Assembly: GCF_019175385.1 (NCBI RefSeq)
Contig: NC_083346.1
Location: 54,961,821 to 55,025,820 of the forward strand
Direction of reading: 5' to 3'
From: Lycium barbarum
Lineage: Eukaryota > Streptophyta > Magnoliopsida > Solanales > Solanaceae
Length of the DNA: 64,000 bases
The notes under the pieces were generated by a model, which saw only the letters and a list, made by a program, of their open reading frames with translations, was not told the origin of the DNA and ran no database searches. Positions 47,799 through 58,937 of the stretch are shown here, in pieces (position 1 is the first letter of the stretch; every line of letters starts with the position of its first letter). A program made the position numbers and the translations under genes.

Positions 47799-50700
47799 TG
47801 TTATATCCCGTATTTTTGAACGTCAGATTATTTGTAAGCTGAGGTGGGGCCCACACATAGAGATTATTTTTGGAACATGTGACAAACTATATGAATCACA
47901 TATGTAAAGTTAAACACAACTCATGAAGGACCCTTGGGCCAAATCAAAGTGGAAGCCCACCAAACGAATATTTTTAAGAAAACGTTTCCGGGTGACCTGA
48001 CTTGGAGGGGCAACAACGGTATTATAAGTTTGGAATTTGGAAACATACCAAGAGATAGAAGTTATATATATTTGAATTAGCTTTCCAACCATAGGTCGTG
48101 GGTTCCTAGGTGACGTTGGTACAAGGAGATATGGACGTTTTAAGGTCGAACGGTCAGTGGGCTAGGCCCAACTCGGGACCAACCGAATTGGCCCAAAAAA
48201 AATGAAAAGAAAAAAATTTAGGCCCAAGTTTGAAGGGAGGCCGGCCAAGCCTTGGCCCAAACCCACAATATGAAATTGTCATGTGATTAGTCATGTGACA
48301 ATTATATTAAAAAGGGGTCTTTATCCTTTTGAAGCTTCAAGAAAAATTAGATAAGGAGAAGACAAAAGATGAAGAGCAAGAGAAAGGGGCCATTTCGGCC
48401 AAGACCATGGAAATTAGGTGCTTTAAATTTTGTTCCAAAAATTATTTTCTTGTAGTATTTCCACTAATTCAAGGGTCCTCTACAACATAGTATAATTGTT
48501 TCGGAAGATAAGTCATCCGTTTCATTGTTTCCGCACTTTGGCCAAGTGAATAAGTTGAAGAGAAAGGGTAAGATTTAATTCCTTTTTATGTGTTATGAAG
48601 GTTTCGTTTATGTTGTGGGAAGTAGAAAGGGTTAAAATTCATGAAAATATGGAAGTTGCATGAATATATATATGTATGAACGTAGCCGTGTACATGTGTG
48701 GTGGTGTAGTCAAAGATTAGTAAATTTTATGTTGTATTCTAGTTGTGGTTATGGTTAAATTCATATTGGAAATGAAAGTTGATTGAATTTGGTTGAAGTT
48801 GGAATTATATGTATTGGCCGAGTGGTATATTGAAATTGGAATAGGAATGAATTAATTTTGTTTAATATGTTAGTTGTGTTGTGGTGATCCTTGCAATGTA
48901 AATGAAGGTAAAATGATATAAGTTTGCATTGTAATGGAATGTAGAAGTTTGTGTCATTTTAGTATGATTTTATGACATTATGGAAATGAAGTTGTTAAGG
49001 TGCAAATAATGATGATTGTTGATGTAATAGGAAGATGGAAACATGTTATGAATAAGTATGTTAAAGATTAGAAGTTTTGGATGAATTATGACTTTGGTGG
49101 AAAGTTTGTATATTTTGTATATCTTGTGAATATTTTGTGGAAATGATATGAAATGCTTCCAAATTATATTGTGATGATCTAGATTAATGATGAATGTGAA
49201 ACCATCGAGCTTGGTTTGGAAATTTGAAGTTGAAATGGAAGATATTGCACTATGTTGGAAAGGGAACTAGTTGTGCCATATTGAGTGTTTTATAGTGATT
49301 GTTGTTGTTAGTGGTGTTGTTGTTGGGTTGTTGTTGATTGTTTTGGCCGAGTTGAATTCTCGGGGATGCTATATGTATAGGGGAGATGCTGCCCAAATTT
49401 CTGTAGAAAAGTGTTAACTTTAGATTTAAGCCTAAAGCCTTATGGTTAACATTTGGTAAATGTGACCATTTGCAGATTTTGGACGAAACGGGAAGTGAAC
49501 TTGGAAAGGCGTAAATTGCGTAAAAGGTATGTAAAGCCACCCCGATTCTTCTTTTGGCATATCCTAGATGTACTAGGATCGGATTCACGCCTCGGAGCAT
49601 ATTCTGCTCATCGGAATCCGCGTCTGAAATTGTCACATTTTCGTTCAATAGAATTGAACCCTTTTAGTATGCTTTAATGAAAAATTATGCAAAATTTCTC
49701 CAAATCACTTAGGAAGTTATGGAATGCCCTACGACCTCTGTAGGTGACGCCATAAGCTTATAACACGTAATTTGAGCCCGCCGCTTTGGTTGTCCCGAGG
49801 TGGGCCCGCTATTTCCGATTTTACCCTTATGGTCCTTTGTAACTTGATGTCAAGCAATTTTTAAGGAAACGTCTTATCTACTTTTGCAACTAATAATGAT
49901 GCTTATTCGGGGTACTACATTGAGTCTCTGTAAAGGTACGATATTTTGTATTGCATTTAGTTCCACTATTCCCGCTTTGCTCTCTTATTGTACTATTGCC
50001 TTATTTTCGAACAATATAAAATGAAACGTTTTAACTATCCTTTTAACTACTAAGGAAAATTGTTTTAATGATTCCCTCGAGTCTGGTAAACTATTTTGGA
50101 ATATGAGAATGACCCCAGAAGGATTATTCTTCCGTAACTCATTATGACATACGACATACACCTACTATGATTCTGTCCTACTTCATTGATTTGATTTGTC
50201 ATTTCGATATGCCTCATTGAGTCTCTGGAAATCTGTGATATTTTTTGTTGCATTTAGTTTCTCACTACTCCATTCGTGGATGCCCCAATGTTTCCCACAC
50301 TGAGCCCGGGCTAGGATATGTTGTCAAGCGTATTCCAATGCATTGTTCGCCGTGCCTCGATGTGAGGGGGCAGGTATATATGTACATGGGTTTTGGAGTA
50401 TGTTGTGCCATGTACACACATTCTGATATGATATGATCTGATATGATATGTTATGTTATGTTACGGGGTTATCCCCTACTCTGTTCCTTATGTATGGTGG
50501 CACCAGCGTCGGGGGGTTGCCACATTCTGTTTCGCCGAGCCCTTGGCAGGGGCCGGACATGATATGGTATATGTTTCTGAACACACTCCTCATGTTTTGA
50601 AAATATGCATTTGATACTTCGGATGTCACACTCACTTCTCTGTAAGTTCTGTTTCGATTATGATCTTGTTCCGTATTCGGACGAGGTACGACATATGTCT

Positions 50701-51280
50701 TCAACAAATACTATTTATACTTTATGATCATCATTTTGCTAATCTGTACATTTTGTCCATTTTCTGTACCTTCAACTTTGATTATGACTTTGTTTACTAT
50801 GTTCCGTGCTTTACATACTCAGTACATATTTCGTACTGACCCCCTTTCTTCGGGGGCTGCGTTTTCATGCCGCGCAGGTACAGAAGACAGATTTGCTGAT
50901 CGCATGCCAAGGACATCTGTTCTGCTATATTGGGAGTGCTCTTTTGTTCAGAGCCTGTATATTGGTACAGTCTGCCGCTATATTATATATATGTATGCGA
51001 TTCAGGGGTATGACGGGGCCCTGTCCCGTCTTATGATTTTGTTATGATCTGTAGAGGTCTGTAGACATACTTGTGGGGGTTCTGTATATGTTTGGGTATG
51101 ATATGATCTGTGACAGCCTCATCGGCTTCCATGTACGGTGTCGGTTCATTTATGGCTATTATTAACGCCAAGCGACTTCTATATTTGAAAATATTCTGTC
51201 GTTTACTAATTTGGGTTATTGGGTACGTTTGAGGGTCCAGCACGGACACTAGTCGCGGCCTACGGAGTTGGGTCGTGACA
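47799..51280 (+). repeat. Array LTR 1, family I
   Basis: 3482 bp, TGTTATATCCCG to GGGTCGTGACA. TATA-like TTATATTAAAAA near 48300 would start transcription about 500 bp in. The GCTGCC motif is at 49386, GTATGT at 49527, the two hairpins at 50820-50856 and GCGCAG ending at 50877. At a dozen or so sites in the first 1.2 kb it differs from both later LTRs. Confidence 0.93.
50811..50884 (+). promoter_or_regulatory. Conserved LTR two-hairpin module
   Basis: CAGTAC (50820-50825) pairs with GTACTG (50833-50838); CCCCC (50840-50844) pairs with GGGGG (50852-50856); then TGCGTTTTCATGCCGCGCAG and GTACAG. The module appears in the same order in all the LTRs of both families that reach this region. Confidence 0.6.
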
Positions 51281-51284
51281 AAAG

Positions 51285-51296
51285 TGGTATCAGAGC
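51285..51296 (+). promoter_or_regulatory. Primer-binding site, initiator tRNA-Met, array unit 1
   Basis: TGGTATCAGAGC, four bases after the LTR end. Confidence 0.95.
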
Positions 51297-51338
51297 GGTT
51301 CGTCCTCGGAGTGTCTACAGACCGTGTCTAGTAGAGTC

Positions 51339-51376
51339 CTGTTTATCGGTGTGTTGTGCACCACATCTATAAACAG
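51339..51376 (+). promoter_or_regulatory. DIS-like leader hairpin, array unit 1
   Basis: CTGTTTAT (51339-51346) pairs fully with ATAAACAG (51369-51376). After a C/T mismatch, GGTGTG pairs with CACATC, leaving the loop TTGTGCAC with palindrome GTGCAC (51356-51361). It begins 43 bases after the primer site. The 17-mer follows at 51418-51434. Confidence 0.6.
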
Positions 51377-51434
51377 AAGGCTACAGGACATTTAGGTGTT
51401 ACCTTTCTTTGATTCTTAGATCGTGCGATAGAGC

Positions 51435-52372
51435 CAGCTGTAGGAAATGAATTCCTTTCTTTACTAACCCTTAATTGCAGCTGGTGAACGGTATCGACGT
51501 AAGACAGCGCCTGCTGATATTGGAAGCTACACAGTATTCCGGTAAGCAATGGTATGAGAGATGTATGCTGGGTAAGGTATCCTGAAGTACGATTAAAACA
51601 TAAAGTCGAACATTTAAAAGAGAAACAAACATGGAAAGTGTAGCAGGTGCAGTTCGAGTTGGGCATGTGAGGTAAGCCTCGGAATTCTGATACTTTTATT
51701 TGAAATTGTTAGCCCCGTGTGGCTATGATGCGATATTATATGATATGTATATACGTATATGTGTTGGCCCTGTGAGGCATGGTTGGTATTTCCTGTGTAC
51801 AGGTTTTGGGATAGTAAGAAATACAGAGGAACCTCTGCCCAAATTTTTCCAGAAATATAAACAGGAAAATAAGATATAAATTCTTAATATGTCTTGAAAG
51901 TCGATACCGATAGGGTAAATCTCTTATGTTGGGTTAAAAGTTTAAGAGATACCCTCCATGTCATTCGTAAGAAGCGTTATCCTCATATGGAAAATTTTAT
52001 CTCGAGAAAGCATATACGAGTAGCGAATTCAAAATTTATTTGGAGGGACCAGAAATATGTTCTAACCCCATTTTGTTTTAGCATAGCCCATGTGAAGGGA
52101 AAATATGCGGAAGGGCAAAAATGTCCGACGAGCAAGTTTCCTCTAATTGGAAGAATACAAAACGTATGACAAACAGTCGGGAATTGAGTGGTTCGCTCAC
52201 GACTCGTATATATATACTATATATACATGGAGGTAAGTATTGAAGACGATATAGTCAGAAAAATAAAAAAATTCTCGCTAGGTCGGGGTGGGACCCGCTA
52301 CGAGAACGTTCTGAAAAGCTGTCAAGACCCCCACTTGTCTTAAATTACGTGACAAAAGACGTGCGGGGCAAT
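51435..52372 (+). other. Internal region of array unit 1 replacing gag
   Basis: Where gag should start there is none. The stretch holds small open frames that differ between units and no recognisable domain. Near 51785-51860 it carries TACAG...GGAACCTCTGCCCAAATTTTT, like the 3' untranslated region of element 3. Otherwise unidentified. Confidence 0.5.
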
Positions 52373-52491
52373 TGGTGTAATTATACCGGCCTTAACGTGT
52401 CTAAATTCATTAAAGTTGTAAGGTTAAGCGTGCCAGGGCCAGAGCAATTCTGGGATGGGTGACCCCCTGGGAAATGTGCAAAAATATTTGC
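52373..52491 (+). pseudogene. Degenerate 5S rRNA gene copy, unit 1
   Basis: From GGTGTAATTATACCGGCC to about TTTGCAAA the stretch aligns by eye along the whole 119-120 nt of plant 5S rRNA. The 3' half is nearly intact: GTTAAGCGTGC (box A region), CAGAGCAATTCTGG and GGATGGGTGACCCCCTGGGAA (box C region, one C for T). Changes in the 5' half are mostly C-to-T and G-to-A. It would not fold as functional 5S rRNA, but the internal RNA polymerase III promoter boxes are the best-preserved part. Same strand as the element. Confidence 0.75.
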
Positions 52492-53444
52492 AAACATAGG
52501 TATAAGAGACGAATAGTAAATTCGGGGTAACCTAAAGGGAATTAGGATATGTGGAATGGTTAGAAACTTTATAGGGGTCACACGACCTGAGACGGATTAG
52601 ATTGCCAAAATGGAAGAAAAAGCAGCGTAGCTCAGGAACTAGAGTAAATTTGAACATGTGATTGAAGATGTATTGTAAAAGGAAATGGCAGTGATATATA
52701 TATACGTATGTGTACGGCCCTCATTTATAACTATGTCGATTGATTGGTGAACCCTAATAGCCAGTGTTGTAATATAGGTGAAAACATTGACTGGACAGAA
52801 TTTACGAGAAAAGGGGAAAGGTATGGTATAGATGTTACGAAGTAGACTGATATTGATTTTGCTACTGGTTGAGATTGGAAGATTCTAATACAACGATGTT
52901 TGGAAAGAAAAGAGAATAATTGAGTGGAAGGTAAGGAGATCAAAATGTCAAAAAAAAATGAACCGTAAGAAACGTAATTAAGCGGAGCCTCTGAAAGAGT
53001 CGACGGGCAAAGTATGAAGTCAATTGCGAAAGCAAACAAAAATGGAATAGTACAGGGCAAAGGAAAACTTAAGGCATGAAATGACGAATCATGTGCATAT
53101 CGAATAATTCGATTATCGAGAAAATAGAACGACAGATAAGGAATGGGTATGGAGGAAGAACGTGGTTACTAAAGGATAAACTGCTGCGTTAATTAAATTA
53201 CTTGAGTGCCAGCTATCAGATAAGATTGTGTACTATATAATTGTGATTCTGTTAAGGTCTCGTACAGAGAAAATCAAGTTGTAGGTTAGAAATAAAAGAT
53301 ATGGATATGGTATAAGTATAACCCCAAAGAGGGGGAGTGAATAAAAGTAAAGTAAAGCAAGTATAAGTAGAATCAATTGGCACATAGAAGATTGAAGCGA
53401 TAAAGAATTGACCTAGGCCTTCGACATCGACTGAAATACGTAGT
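52492..53444 (+). other. Unidentified internal region, array unit 1
   Basis: AT-rich, no domain recognised; open frames here are not shared cleanly with unit 2 (for example 52731-53060 reversed). It ends at the start of RNase H homology. Reverse transcriptase should occupy this position but is not detectable. Confidence 0.5.
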
Positions 53445-55257
53445 TCTCTGAGAATGGTCGGATTATAGCCTATGTTTCCCCGGCAGCTCAGACCGCACGA
53501 GGGAAATTATTCCGCTCATGATCTGGAATTAGCCACAGAGATTCATGTTTTAAAGATATGGTGGCATCACTTACATGGGGTCCACGTTTATATTTATACG
53601 GACCATAAGAGCCTCCAGTATATTCTAAGCCATAGGAGTTGAATTCGCGGCAGAGAAGATGGTTCGAATTATTGAAAGATTATGATGTTAATATTTTGTG
53701 CCACCCTAGAAAAGCTAACGTTGTGGCAGACGCACTTAGTCGTGAATCTATGGACGGCTTGACCGGCGTACAGTCAGAAACAAAGAATTGGTCTGTAAAA
53801 CTCATCAGTCAGCTAGTCTTGGAGTCCGTTTGGTCGGTTCTGAAGATATTGAAATTTTTGTCCGAGAAGCTGGAGAATCGTCGATTATGGAAGAGGTAAA
53901 ACAGCGTCAGTTTGAGGAGTCTATTCTGGTATGGTAGGGAGACGACCTTTGATAAGGAAGAGATTCAGCTCGAAGTTGTACCGGATGAGTATTGTTATAC
54001 CGAGGCAGATTATGTGTGCCCGACATCGCAAGGCCGTTGCCCAGTGCCCGAATTGCCAGCAGATTAAAAATTGAACACCAGAAGCCTGATGGACTATTCC
54101 AGGGAATGGAAATTCTGATTTGGAAGTGGGAGATAATTAATATGGATTCCATTACAGGATTGTCTCGCACTCCACGGAAGTATGATTCCATATGGATTAT
54201 TGTGGAAAGGCTAACAAAAATCAGTCCACTTTCTTCCCGTCAGAAACACTTATTCAGCAGAGGATTATGCCAGACTATATGTATTAATGGAATAGTGAGA
54301 CTCCACGGAGTTCCTATATCTATTGTCACTGACAGAGGTACTCAGTTTATGACTAAATTCTGGAGATTTGTTTTCAGGAAGGATTAGGGGCTCAGGTAAG
54401 TCTGAGCACAGTATTCCATCTTCAGAGCGACGGACAGGCTGAGTACACTATACAGACACTAGAAGATATGTTACGGGCCTGTATTATTGATTTTAGAGGT
54501 AGCCGGGACGATCATCTGCCGTTGATCGAGTTTGCTTATAATGACAGCTATGATTCGAGCTTAATACGAGGCTTTGTATGACAGAAAATGCAGGTCACCG
54601 ATCGGCTGGTTCGATATTTGCAAAATAGAGTTAATCGGTCCCAATATGATCCAGCAGGCCGTTGATAAGGTGAAACTCATCCGAGAAAGACAATTAGTAG
54701 CCCAGAGTCGACAGAGATCGTATGCTGACAAACGGCGTCGACCCTTAGAGTTCCAGGTCGGGGATTGGGTATTTTTGAAAGTATCGCCTATGAGAGGCGT
54801 AATGCGATTCGGCAAAAAGAGTAAGCTCAGTCCGCGATATATCGGACCCTATCAGATTATTTGAAAGATTGGGAATGTCGCCTACGAGTTAGATTTACCA
54901 TCTGATTTGGAAGCGGTATATCTGACATTTCATGTATCTATGCTCCGCGAATGTGTCGGTGGTCCTCCTAGAGTATTTCCATCAAATAATATTCGGGTGA
55001 CGGAGGAACTATCGTACGAAGAGCAGCCTGTAGCCATTCTGGATTGCCAGGTAAGGAGATTGCGGAATAAAGATGTAGCTTCCGTTAAGGTGCTGTGGCA
55101 GAACGATAACAGGGAAGAGATGACCTGGGAAACTGAAGAGGAAATGAAGAAGAAATATCCTTACTTGGTTATATTCAATAATGAATGTGTATCATATGAG
55201 CCGACCATAAAAAGAAACTCCCCCGAAGTACTTACAGACCCTATAAGGCTAATCTAA
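53445..55257 (+). pseudogene. RNase H-integrase-chromodomain remnant, unit 1
   Basis: RNase H begins with a GRIIAYVS-like stretch, then RQLRPHEGNY, YTDHKS and [20 protein letters not shown], with frameshifts near 53480 and 53635. After VPDIA (about 54015-54030) the frame jumps to QCPNCQQIK, a deletion of the H2C2 finger's histidine half. The integrase retains MDS (first Asp), VTDRGTQF and AEYTIQTLED, but there is a shift near 54372, loss of the frame at about 54565, and TGA after GPYQII (54862-54864). The chromodomain (EMTWETEEEMKKKYPYL) is readable. Nonfunctional. Confidence 0.88.
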
Positions 55258-55277
55258 CATTCGAGGACGAATGTTCT

Positions 55278-55291
55278 AAAGGGGGGGAGGA
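55278..55291 (+). promoter_or_regulatory. Polypurine tract, array unit 1
   Basis: AAAGGGGGGGAGGA immediately before the LTR at 55292; preceded by CATTCGAGGACGAATG (55258-55273). Confidence 0.9.
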
Positions 55292-58200
55292 TGTTATATC
55301 CCGTATTTTTGAACGTCGGATTATTTGTAAGCTGAGGTGGGGCCCACACATAGAGATTTTTTTTGGAACATGTGACAAGCTATATGAATCACATATTTAA
55401 AGTTAAACACAACTCATGAAGGACCCTTGGGCCAAATCAAAGTGGAAGCCCTCCAAACGAATATTTTTAAGAAAACGTTTCCGGGTGACCTGACTTGGAG
55501 GGGCAAAAACGGTATTATAAGTTTGGAATTTGGAAACATACCAAGAGATATAAGTTATAGATATTTGAATTAGCTTTCCAACCATAGGTCGTGGGTTCCT
55601 AGGTGACGTTGGTACAAGGAGATATGGACGTTTTAAGGTCGAAAGGTCAGTGGGCTAGGCCCAACTCGGGACCAACCGAATTGGCCCAAAAAAAATGAAA
55701 AGAAAACAATTTAGGCCCAAGTTTGAAGGGAGGCCGGCCAAGCCATGGCCCAAACCCACAATATGAAATTGTCATGTGATTAGTCATGTGACAATTATAT
55801 TAAAAAGGGGTCTTTATCCTTTTGAAGCTTCAAGAAAAATTAGATAAGGACAAGACAAAAGATGAAGAGCAAGTGAAAGGGGCCATCTCGGCCAAGACCA
55901 TGGAAATTAGGTGCTTTAAATTTTTTTCCAAAAATTATTTTCTTGTAGTATTTCCACTAATTCAAGGGTCCTCTACAACATAGTATAATTGTTTCGGAAG
56001 ATAAGTCATCCGGTTCATTGTTTCCGCACTTTGGCCAAGTGAAGCAGTTGAAGAGAAAGGGTAAGATTTAATTCCTTTTTATGTGTTATGAAGGTTTGGT
56101 TTATGTTGTGGGAAGTAGAAAGGGTTAAAATTCATGAAAATATGGAAGTTGCATGAATATATATATGTGTGAATGTAGCCGTGTACATGTGTGGTTGTGT
56201 AGTCAAAGATGAGTAAATTTTATGTTGTATTCTAGTTGTGGTTATGGTGAAATTCATATTGGAAATGAAAGTTGATTGAATTTGGTTGAAGTTGGAATTA
56301 TATGTATTGGCCGAGTGGTATATTGAAATTGGAATAGGAATGAATTAATTTTGTTTAATATGTTAGTTGTGTTGTGGTGATCCTTGCAATGTAAATGAAG
56401 GTAAAATGATATAAGTTTGCATTGTAATGGAATGTAGAAGTTTGTGTCATTTTAGTATGATTTTATGACATTATGGAAATGAAGTTGTTAAGGTGCAAAT
56501 AATGATGATTGTTGATGTAATAGGAAGATGGAAACATGTTATGAATAAGTATGTTAAAGATTAGAAGTTTTGGATGAATTATGACTTTGGTGGAAAGTTT
56601 GTATATTTTGTATATCTTGTGAATATTTTGTGGAAATGATATGAAATGCTTCCAAATTATTGTGATGATCTAGATTAATGATGAATGTGAAACCATCGAG
56701 CTTGGTTTGGAAATTTGAAGTTGAAATGGAAGATATTGCACTATGTTGGAAAGGGAACTAGTTGTGCCATATTGAGTGTTTTATAGTGATTGTTGTTGTT
56801 GGTGGTGGTGTTGTTGGGTTGTTGTTGATTGTTTTGGCCGAGTTGAATTCTCGGGGATGCTATATGTATAGGGGAGATGCTGCCCAAATTTCTGTAGAAA
56901 AGTGTTAACTTTAGATTTAAGCCTAAAGCCTTATGGTTAACATTTGGTAAATGTGACCATTTGCAGATTTTGGACGAAACGGGAAGTGAACTTGGAAAGG
57001 CGTAAACTGCGTAAAAGGTATGTAAAGCCACCCCGATTCTTCTTTTGGCATGTCCTAGATGTACTAGGATTGGATTCACGCCTCGGAGCATATTCTGCTC
57101 ATCGGAATCCGCGTCTGAAATTATCACATTTTCGTTCAATAGAATTGAACCCTTTTAGTACGCTTTAATGAAAAATTATGCAAAATTTCTCCAAATCACT
57201 TAGGAAGTTATGGAATGCCCTACGACCTCTGTAGGTGACGCCATAAGCTTAATACACGTAATTTGAGCCCGCCGCTTTGGTTGTCCCGAGGTGGGCCCGC
57301 TATTTCCGATTTTACCCTTATGGTCCTTTGTAACTTGATGTCAAGCAATTTTTAAGGAAACGTCTTATCTACTTTTCCAACTACTAATGATGCTTATTCG
57401 GGGTACTATATTGAGTCTCTGTTACGGTACGATATTTTGTATTGCATTTAGTTCCACTATTCCCGCTTTGCTCTCTTATTGTACTATTGCCTTATTTTCG
57501 AACAATATAAAATGAAACGTTTTAACTATCCTTTTAACTACTAAGGAAAATTGTTTTAATGATTCCCTCGAGTCTGGTAAACTATTTTGGAATATGAGAA
57601 TGACCCAGAAGGATTATTCTTCCGTAACTCATTATGACATACGACATACACCTACTATGATTCTGTCCGACTTCATTGATTTGATTTGTCATTTCGATAT
57701 GCCTCATTGAGTCTCTGGAAATCTGTGATATTTTTTGTTGCATTTAGTCTCTCACTACTCCATTCGTGGATGCCCCAATGTTTCCCACATTGAGCCCGGG
57801 CCAGGATATGTTCTCAAGCGTATTCCAATGCATTGTTCGCCGTGCCTCAATGTGAGGGGGCACGTATATATGTACATGGGTTTTGGAGTATGCTGTGCCA
57901 TGTACACACATTCTGATATGATATGATCTGATATGGCCATCTGATATGATATGATATGTTATGTTACGGGGTTATCCCCTACTCTGTTTCTTATGTATGG
58001 TGGCACCAGCGTCGGGGGGTGGCCATGTTCTGTTTCGCCGAGCCCTTGGCAGGGGCCGGACATGATATGGTATATGTTTCTGAACACACTCCTCATGTTT
58101 TGAAAATATGCATTTGATACTTCGGATGTCACACTCACTTCTCTGTAAGTTCTGTTTCGGTTATGATCTTGTTCCGTATTGGGACCAGGTACGACATATG

Positions 58201-58783
58201 TTTTCAACAAATACTATTTATACTTTATGATCAGCATTTTGCTAATCTGTACATTTTGTCCATTTTCTGTACCTTCTACTTTGATTATGACTTTGTTTAC
58301 TACGTTCCGTGCTTTACATACTCAGTACATATTTCGTACTGACCCCCTTTCTTCGGGGGCTGCGTTTTCATGCCGCGCAGGTATAGAAGACAGATTTGCT
58401 GATCGCCTGCCTAGGACATCTGTTCTGCTATATTGGGAGCGCTCTTTTGTTCAGAGCCTGTATATTGGTACAGTCTGCCGCTATATTATATATATGTATG
58501 CGATTCAGGGGTATGACGGGGCCCTGTCCCGTCTTATGATTTTGTTATGATCTGTAGAGGTCTGTAGACATACTTGTGTGGGTTCTGTATATGTTTGGGT
58601 ATGACATGGTCTGTGACAGCCTCATCGGCTTCCATGTACGGTGTCGGTTCATTTATGGTTATTATTAACGCCAAGCGACTTCTATATTTGAAAATATTCT
58701 GTCGTTTGCTAATTTGGGTTATTGGGTACGTTTGAGGGTCCAGCACGGACACTAGTCGCGGCCTACGGAGTTGGGTCATCACA
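55292..58783 (+). repeat. Array LTR 2, family I (shared by both units)
   Basis: 3492 bp. It is 3' LTR for unit 1 and 5' LTR for unit 2. Its terminus is GGGTCATCACA rather than GGGTCGTGACA. In the first 1.2 kb it groups with LTR 3 against LTR 1, for example at 55319 (g for a), in the run of T after AGAGA, and at AAGCAG for AATAAG near 56045. GTATGT at 57018, GCGCAG ending at 58380. Confidence 0.93.
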
Positions 58784-58787
58784 AACG

Positions 58788-58799
58788 TGGTATCAGAGC
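58788..58799 (+). promoter_or_regulatory. Primer-binding site, initiator tRNA-Met, array unit 2
   Basis: TGGTATCAGAGC, intact in spite of the mutated LTR terminus. Confidence 0.95.
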
Positions 58800-58841
58800 G
58801 GTTCGTCCTCGGAGTGTCTATAGACCGTGTCTAGTAGAGTC

Positions 58842-58879
58842 CTGTTTATCGGTGTGTTGTGCACCACATCTATAAACAG
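58842..58879 (+). promoter_or_regulatory. DIS-like leader hairpin, array unit 2
   Basis: Identical in structure to the unit 1 hairpin; palindrome GTGCAC at 58859-58864. The 17-mer AGATCGTGCGATAGAGC is at 58921-58937. Confidence 0.6.
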
Positions 58880-58937
58880 GAGGCTACAGGACATTTAGGT
58901 GTTACCTTTCTTTGATTCTTAGATCGTGCGATAGAGC

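Noticed and set aside
50724..51047. 107-codon frame in array LTR 1 (and 58179-58550)
   Set aside because: Inside the LTR, across the two hairpins; frames differ in length between copies and have no domain.
51894..52169. 91-codon frame present in both array units
   Set aside because: Units are recent duplicates, so sharing is not evidence of selection; no domain recognised and it has no gag-like features.
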